From: Amycolatopsis sulphurea
GTDB taxonomy: Bacteria > Actinomycetota > Actinomycetes > Mycobacteriales > Pseudonocardiaceae
Assembly (NCBI RefSeq): GCF_002564045.1
Contig: NZ_PDJK01000002.1
Location: 4,774,001-4,838,000, forward strand
Direction of reading: 5' to 3'
DNA: 64,000 bases
Shown here: in pieces, positions 42,432-49,756 of the stretch
How positions within the stretch are numbered: the first letter of the stretch is position 1
Layout: each line of letters starts with the position of its first letter
The notes under the pieces: model-generated
What the model saw: only the letters and a program-made list of their open reading frames with translations
What the model was told of the DNA's origin: nothing
The model's database searches: none
Program-made: the position numbers and the translations under genes

Positions 42432-42947
42432 TCAGTGCGGCCAGCCGCCGAACGCCGCTGGTGCCGCCGCGAGCAGGCTGAACCGCAGCCAGCGTCCGGC
42501 CAGCCCGGCGGCGAGGAAGGTGCACAGCCGCATCCGGACCATGCCGGCGAGCACGCTGGTGGCCATGAACGGCGGCAGGCCCACCACCGAGCTGACCCCG
42601 TACGTGGTCGCCATCCAATGCGGATGCCGTTGGCAGCGTTCGCGCAAAGCTTCCACCTTCGTGCGGAGCACCTCGGTGCGCCGTTGCCAGCGGACCCGCC
42701 GCGGGGTGAGCGTGCGCTTCGCGTGCAGGCGGTCGTGCAGGACCTTCGGCAGCCGGATGCTGCCGCGCGCGGCCAGGTAGTACAGCAGTTTCCCCGCGAT
42801 CTGGCCGATCGCGACCGCGCCGCCGAGCCACAGCCAGTGCGGGTTCTGCTGGCTGGCGCACAGCCCGATGACGAACAGTTCGGCGTTGACCAGGGGCACG
42901 ATCGCGGAGCCGAAGGCGACGGCGAAGGTCACGAGCAGCCAGTCCAT
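42432..42947 (-). CDS. Small VTT/DedA-like membrane protein
   Basis: This 171-residue protein has several hydrophobic stretches (LLVTFAVAFGSAIVPLVNAE, WLGGAVAIGQIAGKLLYYL and a C-terminal VSSVVGLPPFMATSVLAGMV). The G-x-x-G-K-x-x-x-Y and PP-F patterns recall SNARE-associated/VTT (DedA) proteins, though it is shorter than usual and a basic loop lies in the middle. A lipid or membrane homeostasis role is inference. The ATG at 42947 starts it, and the promoter must lie beside the MITE insertion (43030). Confidence 0.65.
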   Translation of the reverse strand: MDWLLVTFAVAFGSAIVPLVNAELFVIGLCASQQNPHWLWLGGAVAIGQIAGKLLYYLAARGSIRLPKVLHDRLHAKRTLTPRRVRWQRRTEVLRTKVEALRERCQRHPHWMATTYGVSSVVGLPPFMATSVLAGMVRMRLCTFLAAGLAGRWLRFSLLAAAPAAFGGWPH

Positions 42948-43029
42948 CGCGCCCCCTTCGAGTGATCGTGGAAACCACGCTAGCAGCCGTTACGAAAAGG
43001 TCACGGGGGTTGGCCCCCGTATCCGCCCG

Positions 43030-43306
43030 CAGGGTGTCGGCAAGGTCGGTGTGAGGGGCCCTTCGCCGACCGTGGAGGTCCGTGAAGGTCTGTGAAGGGG
43101 CCCTTCACGGACTCTGAGTCTGTGAAGGGCCCCTTCACAGACCCGAGACAGGTCCGGCGCACACCACGAGGTGGTCGCGCGTCTCGGGCTCCTCCGCTTC
43201 GCCTGCCGGGCGCAATAGATCGAGATGGCAGGTGTCGTCGATGATGACGCGGCAGCCACGGCTCTCTGCTGATCACGGGTCCTCGACCAACTTTGCCGGG
43301 CCCCTG
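43030..43306 (-). mobile_element. MITE copy c (long form), 277 bp
   Basis: The copy is bounded by CAGGGTGTCGGCAAGGTCGG and the inverted CCAACTTTGCCGGGCCCCTG. The perfect 11-bp direct repeat GTATCCGCCCG flanks it (43019-43029 and 43307-43317), a target duplication. Relative to copies d and e it is reversed. The interior carries two GTGAAGGG-type palindromes and, read on the minus strand, a coding-like stretch (RVIIDDTCHLDLLRPAGEAE, RDHLVVCAGPVSGL). It sits between two divergent genes. Confidence 0.88.
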
Positions 43307-43385
43307 GTATCCGCCCGGGGGTTACGACCCCGGATGATCATCTCCCGGACCGGTCCAGGACACCTTCCCCTGCAAGGATCGTCGC

Positions 43386-43862
43386 GTGACCGACGTGCGT
43401 TTCGCCGATCGCTTCGCCGGACTCTGCGCTGCGGTCGTCCGGATCCTGCCCTTCGGGCTTTCCCGGGTCGTCGCGCCGAGCTTCCTCGGCTTCGCGGTGA
43501 TCAACGGTTGTACCTTCGGCGTCGACCTGCTACTGCTCACCCTGTTCCGCAGCGGCCTCGGGTTGCCGCTGTGGCTGGCCATCAGCCTGTCGTACGCGCT
43601 GGCGTTCGGGTTGAGCTTCGTGCTCAACCGCGCGCTGAACTTCCGTTCCCACGCCCCTGTCGGGCGCCAGGCTGTGCTCTACGCGGTGGCAGTCGTCATC
43701 AACTACGCGGCGTTCCTGCTGGGCGTGGGCACAGGGTTGTCCGCGCTGGGAGTGCAGTACCACCTGTCGCGCATCATCGCCGGGGCGTGCGAGGGCGTGT
43801 TCATGTATTCGGTGATGCGCTGGGTCGTGTTCGTGAAGCGCGAGGATCCGGTCAGCGCGTGA
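43386..43862 (+). CDS. GtrA family membrane protein
   Basis: This 158-residue protein has four transmembrane helices in the GtrA arrangement (FLGFAVINGCTFGVDLLLLT, LWLAISLSYALAFGLSFVLN ending in N-R-x-L-N-F, AVAVVINYAAFLLGVG, and a final helix into YSVMRWVVFVKR). GtrA-like proteins are thought to flip polyprenyl-linked sugars for envelope glycosylation. The GTG at 43386 starts it. The 3' end overlaps the convergent acetyltransferase gene by 11 bases. Confidence 0.87.
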   Translation: MTDVRFADRFAGLCAAVVRILPFGLSRVVAPSFLGFAVINGCTFGVDLLLLTLFRSGLGLPLWLAISLSYALAFGLSFVLNRALNFRSHAPVGRQAVLYAVAVVINYAAFLLGVGTGLSALGVQYHLSRIIAGACEGVFMYSVMRWVVFVKREDPVSA

Positions 43863-44403
43863 GTTCGAGTTCGAGTGTGCCGGTGAGGCGTACTTCGCGA
43901 AGCGTGCCACGGCCGGTGTCGAGAGTGCGTACGGTGCCGTCAGGCGCCCAGCCGGCCCGTCGGTAGAACCCGAGCGTCGCGTGGTCGGACTGTGCGACCC
44001 AGGTGATGCCGCGCGTCAGTCCGTCCGCGCGCAGGTTCTTCGCGGCGGTGGCCAGCAGCCGTCCCGCGTGGCCACGGCGGCCCCAGCGTGGTTCGACGAC
44101 GAGCGAAGCGATCAGGGCGGTCGCGCGGGCGTCGTCGGGCAGGCTGCCGTCCGCCGTGGCTGCTTCGTCCTCCGGGGCCGGGCCTGCGACGCAGTAGCCG
44201 ACCGTGAAGGAGCCCTCAGTGGCCAAGTACACCGCTGAGCCCGGGTAGTCGATCGTCTCCGCCCAGGTGCTTTCCAGGTCGAGGCCGTCGAGGGCTTCGG
44301 CGCCGAGCAGGTCGGTGTAGGCGGCCCGCCAGGCGATGCGCTGGATACGGGCGATCTCCGCGGCGTCGGACGGGCTCGCGGGACGGACTTCGGCGGCACT
44401 CAC
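43852..44403 (-). CDS. GNAT family N-acetyltransferase
   Basis: This 183-residue protein has a GNAT core with ASLVVEPRWGRRGHAGRLLA (the acetyl-CoA pyrophosphate loop, R/Q-x-x-G-x-G/A variant) and the C-terminal FYRRAGWAPDGTVR. The N-terminus VRPASPSDAAEIARIQRIAW is typical. I use the GTG at 44403, seven bases downstream of TACATT, as for leaderless messages; a start further upstream is possible. The acceptor is unknown. It is divergent from the YcaQ-like gene. Confidence 0.85.
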   Translation of the reverse strand: MSAAEVRPASPSDAAEIARIQRIAWRAAYTDLLGAEALDGLDLESTWAETIDYPGSAVYLATEGSFTVGYCVAGPAPEDEAATADGSLPDDARATALIASLVVEPRWGRRGHAGRLLATAAKNLRADGLTRGITWVAQSDHATLGFYRRAGWAPDGTVRTLDTGRGTLREVRLTGTLELELTR

Positions 44404-44454
44404 GCCGGGCAATGTACCGAAACTGTCGGGAGTGGCTGGCACGATGGCGGCACC

Positions 44455-45681
44455 ATGCAGACGACCAGCCCGTCACTCAGCCTTTCCGCCGCGCGCCGCA
44501 CCGCGCTGGCCGCACAGGGGTTCGCCGATCCGCGGCCGGCCTCCGCCCCGACCCGGCGGCACCTGACCAGGGTGTTGTCGCGAGTCCAGCTGCTGCAGCT
44601 CGACTCGGTCAACGTCGCGGTCCGCGCGCACTACATGCCGGTGTTCTCGCGGCTCGGTGCCTACGAGCCGGCCCTCGTCGACGACGCTGCCTGGGAGCAT
44701 CGCGCCCGCCGTCCGCGGCTGCTCGTGGAGTCGTGGGCGCACGAGGCGAGCCTGCTGCCGGTCGAAGACTGGCCACTGCTGCGCTCGGGCGCGAAGCGGG
44801 ACGGCTGGTGGCGGCACTACGCGAAGGTCGTGGAGGCCGCGCCGGAGCTGATCGAGGACATCCTGGCGGTGGTGAAGGAGCAGGGTCCGATCGGCGCCGG
44901 CGCGATCGAGAAGGCGCTGGAGAGCGAGTCGGCCGGGCGGGGGCCGGGTGCCTGGTGGGAGCGCTCGGTGGTCAAGAAGGTCTGCGAGTACCTGTTCGGC
45001 CTCGGTGAGTTGTCGACCGGCACGCGGCGGTCGTTCGAACGGCTGTACGACCTCACCGAACGGGTGGTGCCGCCGGAGATCCTGGCCCGGCGGATGAGCG
45101 TCGAGGAGGGTGCGCGAGGCTTGCTCGAACGGTCCGCGCGGGCGCTGGGCGTCGGCACCGAAACGGACCTGCGCGACTACTACCGCCTCGGTCCGGACGT
45201 GGCCCGCCGGGCGGTGGCCGAACTCGTCGAAGCGGGCACCCTGGAACCCGTCCGGGTCGAAGGCTGGCGCGCTCTCGCCTACCGGCACGTGGCCGCGCGC
45301 ACTCCCCGCGCCGTGGCCGGGCGGGCGCTGCTGTGCCCGTTCGACCCGCTGATCTGGGAACGCAGCCGGACCGAGCGGCTGTTCGGTTTCCGGTACCGCA
45401 TCGAGATCTACGTCCCCGAGCCGAAGCGAGAATACGGGTACTACGTGTTCCCGTTCCTGCTCGACGGCTCGCTCGCCGCCCGGGTGGACCTCAAATCCGA
45501 CCGCGCCGCAGGGGTTCTGCGCGTCCCCGGCGCGTTCGGCGAACCGGGCGCCGACGTCCGCCGGGTGACCGCCGAGCTGGCCGGTGAGTTGCGGTCGATG
45601 GCGGAGTGGCTTGGTCTGGACGCCGTCGAGGTGGGGACGCGAGGTGATCTGGCGGAACCGTTGCGGCGTGCGGTTTCCTGA
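44455..45681 (+). CDS. Winged-helix DNA glycosylase of the YcaQ/AlkX type
   Basis: This 408-residue protein is related to E. coli YcaQ, which unhooks interstrand DNA crosslinks. The N-terminal RVLSRVQLLQLDSVNVAVRA contains the Q-L-D catalytic motif (the Q-x-D that separates AlkX from the Q-x-Q AlkZ group). Other conserved blocks are RPRLLVESWAHEASLLP and the C-terminal LLCPFDPLIWERSRTERLFG with EIYVPEPKREYGYYVFPFL. Three tandem winged-helix regions are expected. A repair role is inferred from the family. Confidence 0.85.
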   Translation: MQTTSPSLSLSAARRTALAAQGFADPRPASAPTRRHLTRVLSRVQLLQLDSVNVAVRAHYMPVFSRLGAYEPALVDDAAWEHRARRPRLLVESWAHEASLLPVEDWPLLRSGAKRDGWWRHYAKVVEAAPELIEDILAVVKEQGPIGAGAIEKALESESAGRGPGAWWERSVVKKVCEYLFGLGELSTGTRRSFERLYDLTERVVPPEILARRMSVEEGARGLLERSARALGVGTETDLRDYYRLGPDVARRAVAELVEAGTLEPVRVEGWRALAYRHVAARTPRAVAGRALLCPFDPLIWERSRTERLFGFRYRIEIYVPEPKREYGYYVFPFLLDGSLAARVDLKSDRAAGVLRVPGAFGEPGADVRRVTAELAGELRSMAEWLGLDAVEVGTRGDLAEPLRRAVS

Positions 45682-46063
45682 TCTCGCGGGGGAGGTTTTT
45701 GGTGTGGGGCAACGGATCTGGTAGGTGTCGTGGGCGGCTGGACGGGGTGGGGGAGGGGGCGGGCCAGGTCACGCGGGTCGCCTCCTCGAGAAGGCGGCTG
45801 GTCGGTCGCGGGGCGCGGTGGGTGGTCGCGGAGACGGGGTAGGCGTGGGGGGACGGCCGGAGCTAGGAGCTGATGTGCGGGTTGGCTGGTGTGGCGAGGC
45901 GCGGGGCCGTCCCCCGGGGAGATGGGGTTCGGGTGGCGGTGGTCGCGCTGGGTACGGGCCTGTCGGTTGGGCTGGGGCCGCGTCGCCGCGCCACGCCGGG
46001 CATGCGGGTGGTGACCGGTCCAGCCGGCTCAACTCCCCGTCACCAGGACCGCTTCGCCACCAA
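45682..46063. other. G-rich intergenic region, no gene seen
   Basis: About 380 bases with strong strand-biased G runs (for example GGGGGAGGGGGCGGG near 45747) and no supported gene. The run could form G-quadruplexes. It lies between convergent genes. Confidence 0.5.
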
Positions 46064-46298
46064 GGCTGTGAAGGGCACCTTCACAGCCGTTGAGTCCAGG
46101 GTGTCGGCAAAGTCGGTGTGGAGGTCTGTGAAGGGGTCCTTCACGGACTCTGAGTCTGTGAAGGGCCCCTTCACAGACCCGAAACCGGTCCGGTGCACGC
46201 CACGAGGTGGTCGCACACACCTCAGCATCGCCCGCTGCCGGGTCCCCGACCAACTTTGCCGGAACCCTGGCCGCTGAATCCGTGAAGGGACCCTTCAC
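46064..46298. repeat. Palindromic intergenic repeat split by a MITE insertion
   Basis: The left arm GGCTGTGAAGG-GCA-CCTTCACAGCC is at 46064-46088 and the right arm GTGAAGGGACCCTTCAC at 46282-46298. Removing MITE copy b (46097-46269) and one target duplication brings the arms together with the standard ...GCC-GCTGAATCC-GTG... spacer. The palindrome therefore existed before the MITE arrived. Confidence 0.75.
46097..46269 (-). mobile_element. MITE copy b (short form), 173 bp
   Basis: The ends are CAGGGTGTCGGCAAAGTCGG and the inverted CCAACTTTGCCGGAACCCTG. The flanks GCCGTTGAGTC (46086-46096) and GCCGCTGAATC (46270-46280) agree at 9 of 11 positions, an aged target duplication. It is reversed relative to copies d and e and lacks their first ~100 bases; its interior closely matches copy a but holds two palindrome arms. 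No coding capacity. Confidence 0.82.
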
Positions 46299-46540
46299 AG
46301 CCTTTGGGCGGGTGAGGTGAGGCGGGTTGCCGTGGTGCGTTCGTTGTTCGGCCCGGCAGGAGCTGTCAAGTCCGATGTGGACGGTCGCCCGAGTCCGGCG
46401 GCGGGAGGGGGCCGATGCCGGGAAACGCGAAGCGGCGGGCCGCGACCGGATGTTCCGGTGCGGTCCGCCGCCTCCCCCTTGGAGACCGTCCGCGCGGCGC
46501 CGGCGGTGCCGGACGTGGTGCGGGCGGAGTCTGGGCCGGG
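46299..46540. other. Intergenic, no gene seen
   Basis: About 240 bases between the split palindrome and the end of the DUF4097-like gene. No motif-bearing frame or hairpin was found. Confidence 0.45.
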
Positions 46541-47842
46541 TCAGCCCGCGGCGCGGGTGACCACGGCGTTGCCGGTGCCGGTGCGGGCGCGCACGTGCAG
46601 GGTGACCTCGCCTTCCGGCGGGGTGTCGGCCACCTCCAGCTCACTGGACACGCGACCCGCGGCGGAGGCCAGTTCGACCTCGGCGCGGACGCCCTCGCGG
46701 ATGCCCACCCGGACCTCGCCGGAGCCGGTGATCAGTTCCAGCGAGCCGGACGCCCCGTCGGCCACGGACAGGTCGCCGCTGCCGGTGCGGGCCATCACCT
46801 CGCCGGAGACGGTGCCCAGCCAGACGTCGCCGGTGCCGGTCGCGACCGTGGCGGAACCGGTGACGGACGCCGCCTCCACCGAGCCACTGCCGGTGCGCAG
46901 CTGGAGCCCGGCCAGGGTCGGGCCCAGCTTCACCGCACCGGTGCCGGTGCGCACGATCGCCGCGCCGTCCGCGTGGGCCAGCGCCACTTCGCCGGAGCCG
47001 GTGAGGATGTCCGCCCGGCCCGTGATCCCGGTCACGGTGACGTCCGCCGACCCCGCGCGCACCTCGACGTGCGAGCCGGCCGGTGCGTGCACGGTCACCG
47101 CGATCGGCACGTTCCGCAGCTGCCACGCCTTGGCCGCGCGCACCACGAGCCGGTTGCCGGTCTTCTCGATCCGCGCCTGCCGCACCGCGTCCGCCGCGGA
47201 GGCCTGCCCCACCATGCCGAGCTGATCCCCGAACTGCTCGCCGACCCAGGACAACAGGCTGCTCACCCCGTTCACCCAGGACGGCTGGTCCCCGGTGTCG
47301 TGCTGCAACCGCACGGTGGCCCCGGTGTCCCGGTCGAGCACGACCTCCACTCGGCCGATCGTGACGCCCAGGTCCAGCTCCAGCGGCCCGTCCGCGTCGA
47401 AGTCCTGGAGCCGCACCAGCGGCCCCGGCTGCTCCCCCGAGCCCGCGACGGACTCGTCCGAGCCACCGGCGGTCGACGCGGATCCCGACGCCGTGCCGGG
47501 TTCTGCGGTGGCGGATTCGGCGTCCGAGCCGGTGGCGTCGGTGGTCGCCGCCGATTCCGCTGCGGTGTCGGCGTTTCCGGCGGATTCCACCCCAGAGTCG
47601 GCACTTCCTGCGGATTCGGCGGTCGTTCCGGTGTTTGCCCTGGTGCCGATCTTTTCGTCGGCCCCTGAGGCGCTGCCGGTCTGGCCCGTGGATCCCGAGC
47701 CCCCGCCGGATCCCGTCGTATCGCCGGTGGCCGATGCGGACCCCGTAGCCGAACCGGCTGTACCCGCCGATCCCGCGGCCTGCGCGGTCTCCGCCCCGTC
47801 CGCCGTGGTGTTCTTCCCTTGGTCTTCCCGATTCTCGCCCAT
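46541..47842 (-). CDS. DUF4097-like beta-repeat protein with a low-complexity N-terminus
   Basis: This 433-residue protein begins with about 130 residues of Gly/Ser/Ala/Thr low complexity (GSAGTAGSATGSASATGDTT). A transition follows (GPLELDLGVTIGRVEVVLDR), then a C-terminal domain of repeated short strands (VRAGSADVTVTG, LTGSGEVALAH, RTGTGAVKLG, RTGSGSVEAAS, ARTGSGDLSVADG) that would form a right-handed beta-solenoid, as in DUF4097/DUF2807 proteins. No signal peptide or membrane segment is visible. The gene follows the ribbon-helix-helix gene by 14 bases and is probably cotranscribed. Function unknown. Confidence 0.78.
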   Translation of the reverse strand: MGENREDQGKNTTADGAETAQAAGSAGTAGSATGSASATGDTTGSGGGSGSTGQTGSASGADEKIGTRANTGTTAESAGSADSGVESAGNADTAAESAATTDATGSDAESATAEPGTASGSASTAGGSDESVAGSGEQPGPLVRLQDFDADGPLELDLGVTIGRVEVVLDRDTGATVRLQHDTGDQPSWVNGVSSLLSWVGEQFGDQLGMVGQASAADAVRQARIEKTGNRLVVRAAKAWQLRNVPIAVTVHAPAGSHVEVRAGSADVTVTGITGRADILTGSGEVALAHADGAAIVRTGTGAVKLGPTLAGLQLRTGSGSVEAASVTGSATVATGTGDVWLGTVSGEVMARTGSGDLSVADGASGSLELITGSGEVRVGIREGVRAEVELASAAGRVSSELEVADTPPEGEVTLHVRARTGTGNAVVTRAAG

Positions 47843-47856
47843 GGTGATGCCCCCTT

Positions 47857-48378
47857 CTAGCCTTGGACCCAGCCGTGCAGCTTGGTCTCGGTGCGGCTGC
47901 CCTGGCGTCCGCGTTCGTGGCGCTGCTGGTAGTGCTGCGCCTGGCCGAGCGCCCCCTGCACGGCCTGCGCGACGAAGCTGTTCAGCGAAATCCCCTGCGC
48001 GGCCGCGGCCTGCTCGGCCTGGGACTTCATCTGCTCCACGAGCCGCAGCGTGATCCGCGAGATGTCCCCGCCGTCGATCAGCGGCGAAGCCGGCGGTGGT
48101 GGTGACGGCGGGGTGGGCCCGGACGGCGGCGGCTCCGCCTCGCCGGTCACCACCACCCGCACGTCGCGGCCGTCCAGCCGGACGTCCACCACCTGGCCGG
48201 GCAGCGCGGCGGTCACCTCGGCGGCGAGGTCGGCCAGCGCGTTCATCAGCACGAGCCGGGCCGAGGGTTCGAGTGCCGACGACAGCAGGGCGGCCGTGCG
48301 CCGGGTCTGCTCGTCCCCGGCGGAGGCCGTGTTCGCGAGGTCTTCGCGAAGATTCGCAAGGTACGGCGTCAAGTCCAT
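47857..48378 (-). CDS. Ribbon-helix-helix DNA-binding protein
   Basis: This 173-residue protein has a helical N-terminal half, a proline-rich linker (PPPSGPTPPSPPPPASP) and a C-terminal ribbon-helix-helix domain (ISRITLRLVEQMKSQAEQAA followed by AQGISLNSFVAQAVQGAL, about residues 107-145) like CopG/HicB-type repressors. It precedes and probably regulates the DUF4097-like gene. Its ATG lies 6 bases after a CATAGT box, and palindromic TGACGTCA in the promoter spacer may be its own operator. A toxin-antitoxin role is not supported, since no toxin gene is adjacent. Confidence 0.8.
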   Translation of the reverse strand: MDLTPYLANLREDLANTASAGDEQTRRTAALLSSALEPSARLVLMNALADLAAEVTAALPGQVVDVRLDGRDVRVVVTGEAEPPPSGPTPPSPPPPASPLIDGGDISRITLRLVEQMKSQAEQAAAAQGISLNSFVAQAVQGALGQAQHYQQRHERGRQGSRTETKLHGWVQG

Positions 48379-48384
48379 GACACC

Positions 48385-48414
48385 ACTATGGCGTCACCAA
48401 TGACGTCATGTCAA
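48385..48414 (-). promoter_or_regulatory. Leaderless promoter of the RHH/DUF4097 operon with internal operator
   Basis: Reading leftward, TTGACA (48414-48409), an 18-base spacer and CATAGT (48390-48385) form a near-consensus promoter that would start RNA at or next to the ATG at 48378. The spacer contains the palindrome TGACGTCA (48401-48408), and a related GTGACGCC follows it. Tandem TGACG sites are the kind of target RHH dimers bind. Confidence 0.6.
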
Positions 48415-48512
48415 GGCGCGGTGGTGTCACCCCTGCCCGGTGCCCGGCGACGGGTCCGGAGGCGGTTAGGCTGCCTGCGGAGTCGCCGAAGCAGGAAAGA
48501 GGGAGTGGTGTC

Positions 48513-49265
48513 GTGGCCGAGACCGTGTCGCCCAGGGTGCAGCTGATCGCGAAGACGGAGTTCTTCCCCCCGGAGGACGTCCCGTGGTCGACCGATGCGG
48601 ACGGGGGCCAGGCGCTCGCCGAGTTCGCCGGCCGGGCCTGTTACCAGTCCTGGAAGAAGCCGAACCCGAAGACCGCGACCAACGCCGGCTATGTCGAGCA
48701 CATCATCGACGTCGGCCACCTTTCCGTGCTGGAGCACGGATCGGTGACGTTCTATCTGACCGGTATCTCCCGGTCGCTGACCCACGAGCTGATCCGGCAC
48801 CGGCACTTCTCCTACTCGCAGCTGTCCCAGCGGTACGTGCCCGAGCGCAACGCGGCGTTCGTCGAGCCGGACGTGATCGCGAACGACCCGGAACTGCACG
48901 AGAAGTTCCTCGCGGCCGCGCAGGCGAGCGTGGACGCCTACACCGAGCTGCTGGCCGGTCTGGAGGACAAGTTCGCCGACGCGCCGAGCGCCACGCTGCG
49001 CCGCAAGCAGGCCCGCCAGGCCGCGCGCGCCGTGCTGCCCAACGCCACCGAGACCCGCATCGTGGTGACCGGCAACTACCGGGCCTGGCGCCACTTCATC
49101 GCCATGCGCGCGACCGAGCACGCCGACGTCGAGATCCGCGCGCTGGCCGTGGAATGCTTGCGGGAGCTGCAGAAGGCGGCGGCCAACGTGTTCGCCGACT
49201 TCACCATCTCGACGCTGCCCGACGGCACCGAGGTGGCCTCCAGCCCGAAGGTGCTCGAAGGCTGA
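48513..49265 (+). CDS. thyX: Flavin-dependent thymidylate synthase
   Basis: This 250-residue enzyme methylates dUMP to dTMP with FAD, NADPH and methylene-tetrahydrofolate. The ThyX signature R-H-R-x7-S is clear in RHRHFSYSQLSQRY (about residues 95-108), with H-x-S in VLEHGSVTFYLTG and the C-terminal RAWRHFIAMRATEHADVEIR. The GTG at 48513 has AAGAGGGA upstream. Actinobacteria often have thyX near dapB/dapA, as here. The ACT-domain gene starts on its last base. Confidence 0.96.
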   Translation: MAETVSPRVQLIAKTEFFPPEDVPWSTDADGGQALAEFAGRACYQSWKKPNPKTATNAGYVEHIIDVGHLSVLEHGSVTFYLTGISRSLTHELIRHRHFSYSQLSQRYVPERNAAFVEPDVIANDPELHEKFLAAAQASVDAYTELLAGLEDKFADAPSATLRRKQARQAARAVLPNATETRIVVTGNYRAWRHFIAMRATEHADVEIRALAVECLRELQKAAANVFADFTISTLPDGTEVASSPKVLEG

Positions 49266-49660
49266 TGAAGCGCCTGGCGATCGACGTCCGGCCCGGGGAG
49301 TACGCGGTGGTGCGCCTGCCATCGGACGCCCCGGTGCCGGCCGGGCTGCTGGAGCCCGGCCCGTTCCTGGCGTCGGTGACGCGGACCCCGGCCGAGCTGT
49401 CGATCGTTTGCCACGCCGGGGCGGCGCCCGAGGGCGCCGAGATCGAACGCGGCTGGCGGCTGCTCAGCGTGCGCGGGCCGATCAAGTTCACGCTCACCGG
49501 CGTGATCTCCGCGCTGTCGGCCGAGCTGGCCGCCGCCGGGGTCGCGTTGTTCTCCCTGTCCACGCACGACACCGCGCACGTCCTGGTGCCCGCCGCCGAC
49601 CTGGACCGGGCGGTGCGGGTCTTCCGGGGCAGCGGGCACGAAGTGGGCCTTCCCGCCTGA
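49265..49660 (+). CDS. ACT-domain-containing protein
   Basis: This 131-residue protein resembles the small ACT/CASTOR-type proteins: LSIVCHAGAAPEGAEIERGW, then GPIKFTLTGVISALSAELAA and GVALFSLSTHDTAHVLVP, which together form paired ferredoxin-like ACT folds that bind amino acids. The ATG overlaps the thyX stop by one base, so translation is coupled. Function is unknown; an amino-acid-sensing role is inferred only from the fold. Confidence 0.82.
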   Translation: MKRLAIDVRPGEYAVVRLPSDAPVPAGLLEPGPFLASVTRTPAELSIVCHAGAAPEGAEIERGWRLLSVRGPIKFTLTGVISALSAELAAAGVALFSLSTHDTAHVLVPAADLDRAVRVFRGSGHEVGLPA

Positions 49661-49711
49661 ATCTCCAGGGCACGTGGCGCAGCACACCCTTGCCCAGCAA
49701 AGTTCGGCACG

Positions 49712-49729
49712 CCTAAACTTTGAATTAGG
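49712..49729. promoter_or_regulatory. Candidate metal-repressor operator upstream of mntH
   Basis: CCTAAACTTTGAATTAGG has inverted ends CCTAA/TTAGG, similar to boxes bound by DtxR/MntR-type repressors. It ends 27 bases before the ATG of the Nramp transporter, in place to repress it when metal is plentiful. Confidence 0.5.
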
Positions 49730-49756
49730 ACAGCCGACGACGGGCAAGGTGGCGAG

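Noticed and set aside
45740..45870. A coding region in the G-rich stretch after the YcaQ-like gene
   Set aside because: The open frames come from strand-biased G runs with glycine/arginine-only translations and no start signals.
47857..48378. Antitoxin of a toxin-antitoxin pair
   Set aside because: The protein has an RHH domain, but its partner is a 433-residue beta-repeat protein, not a small toxin.
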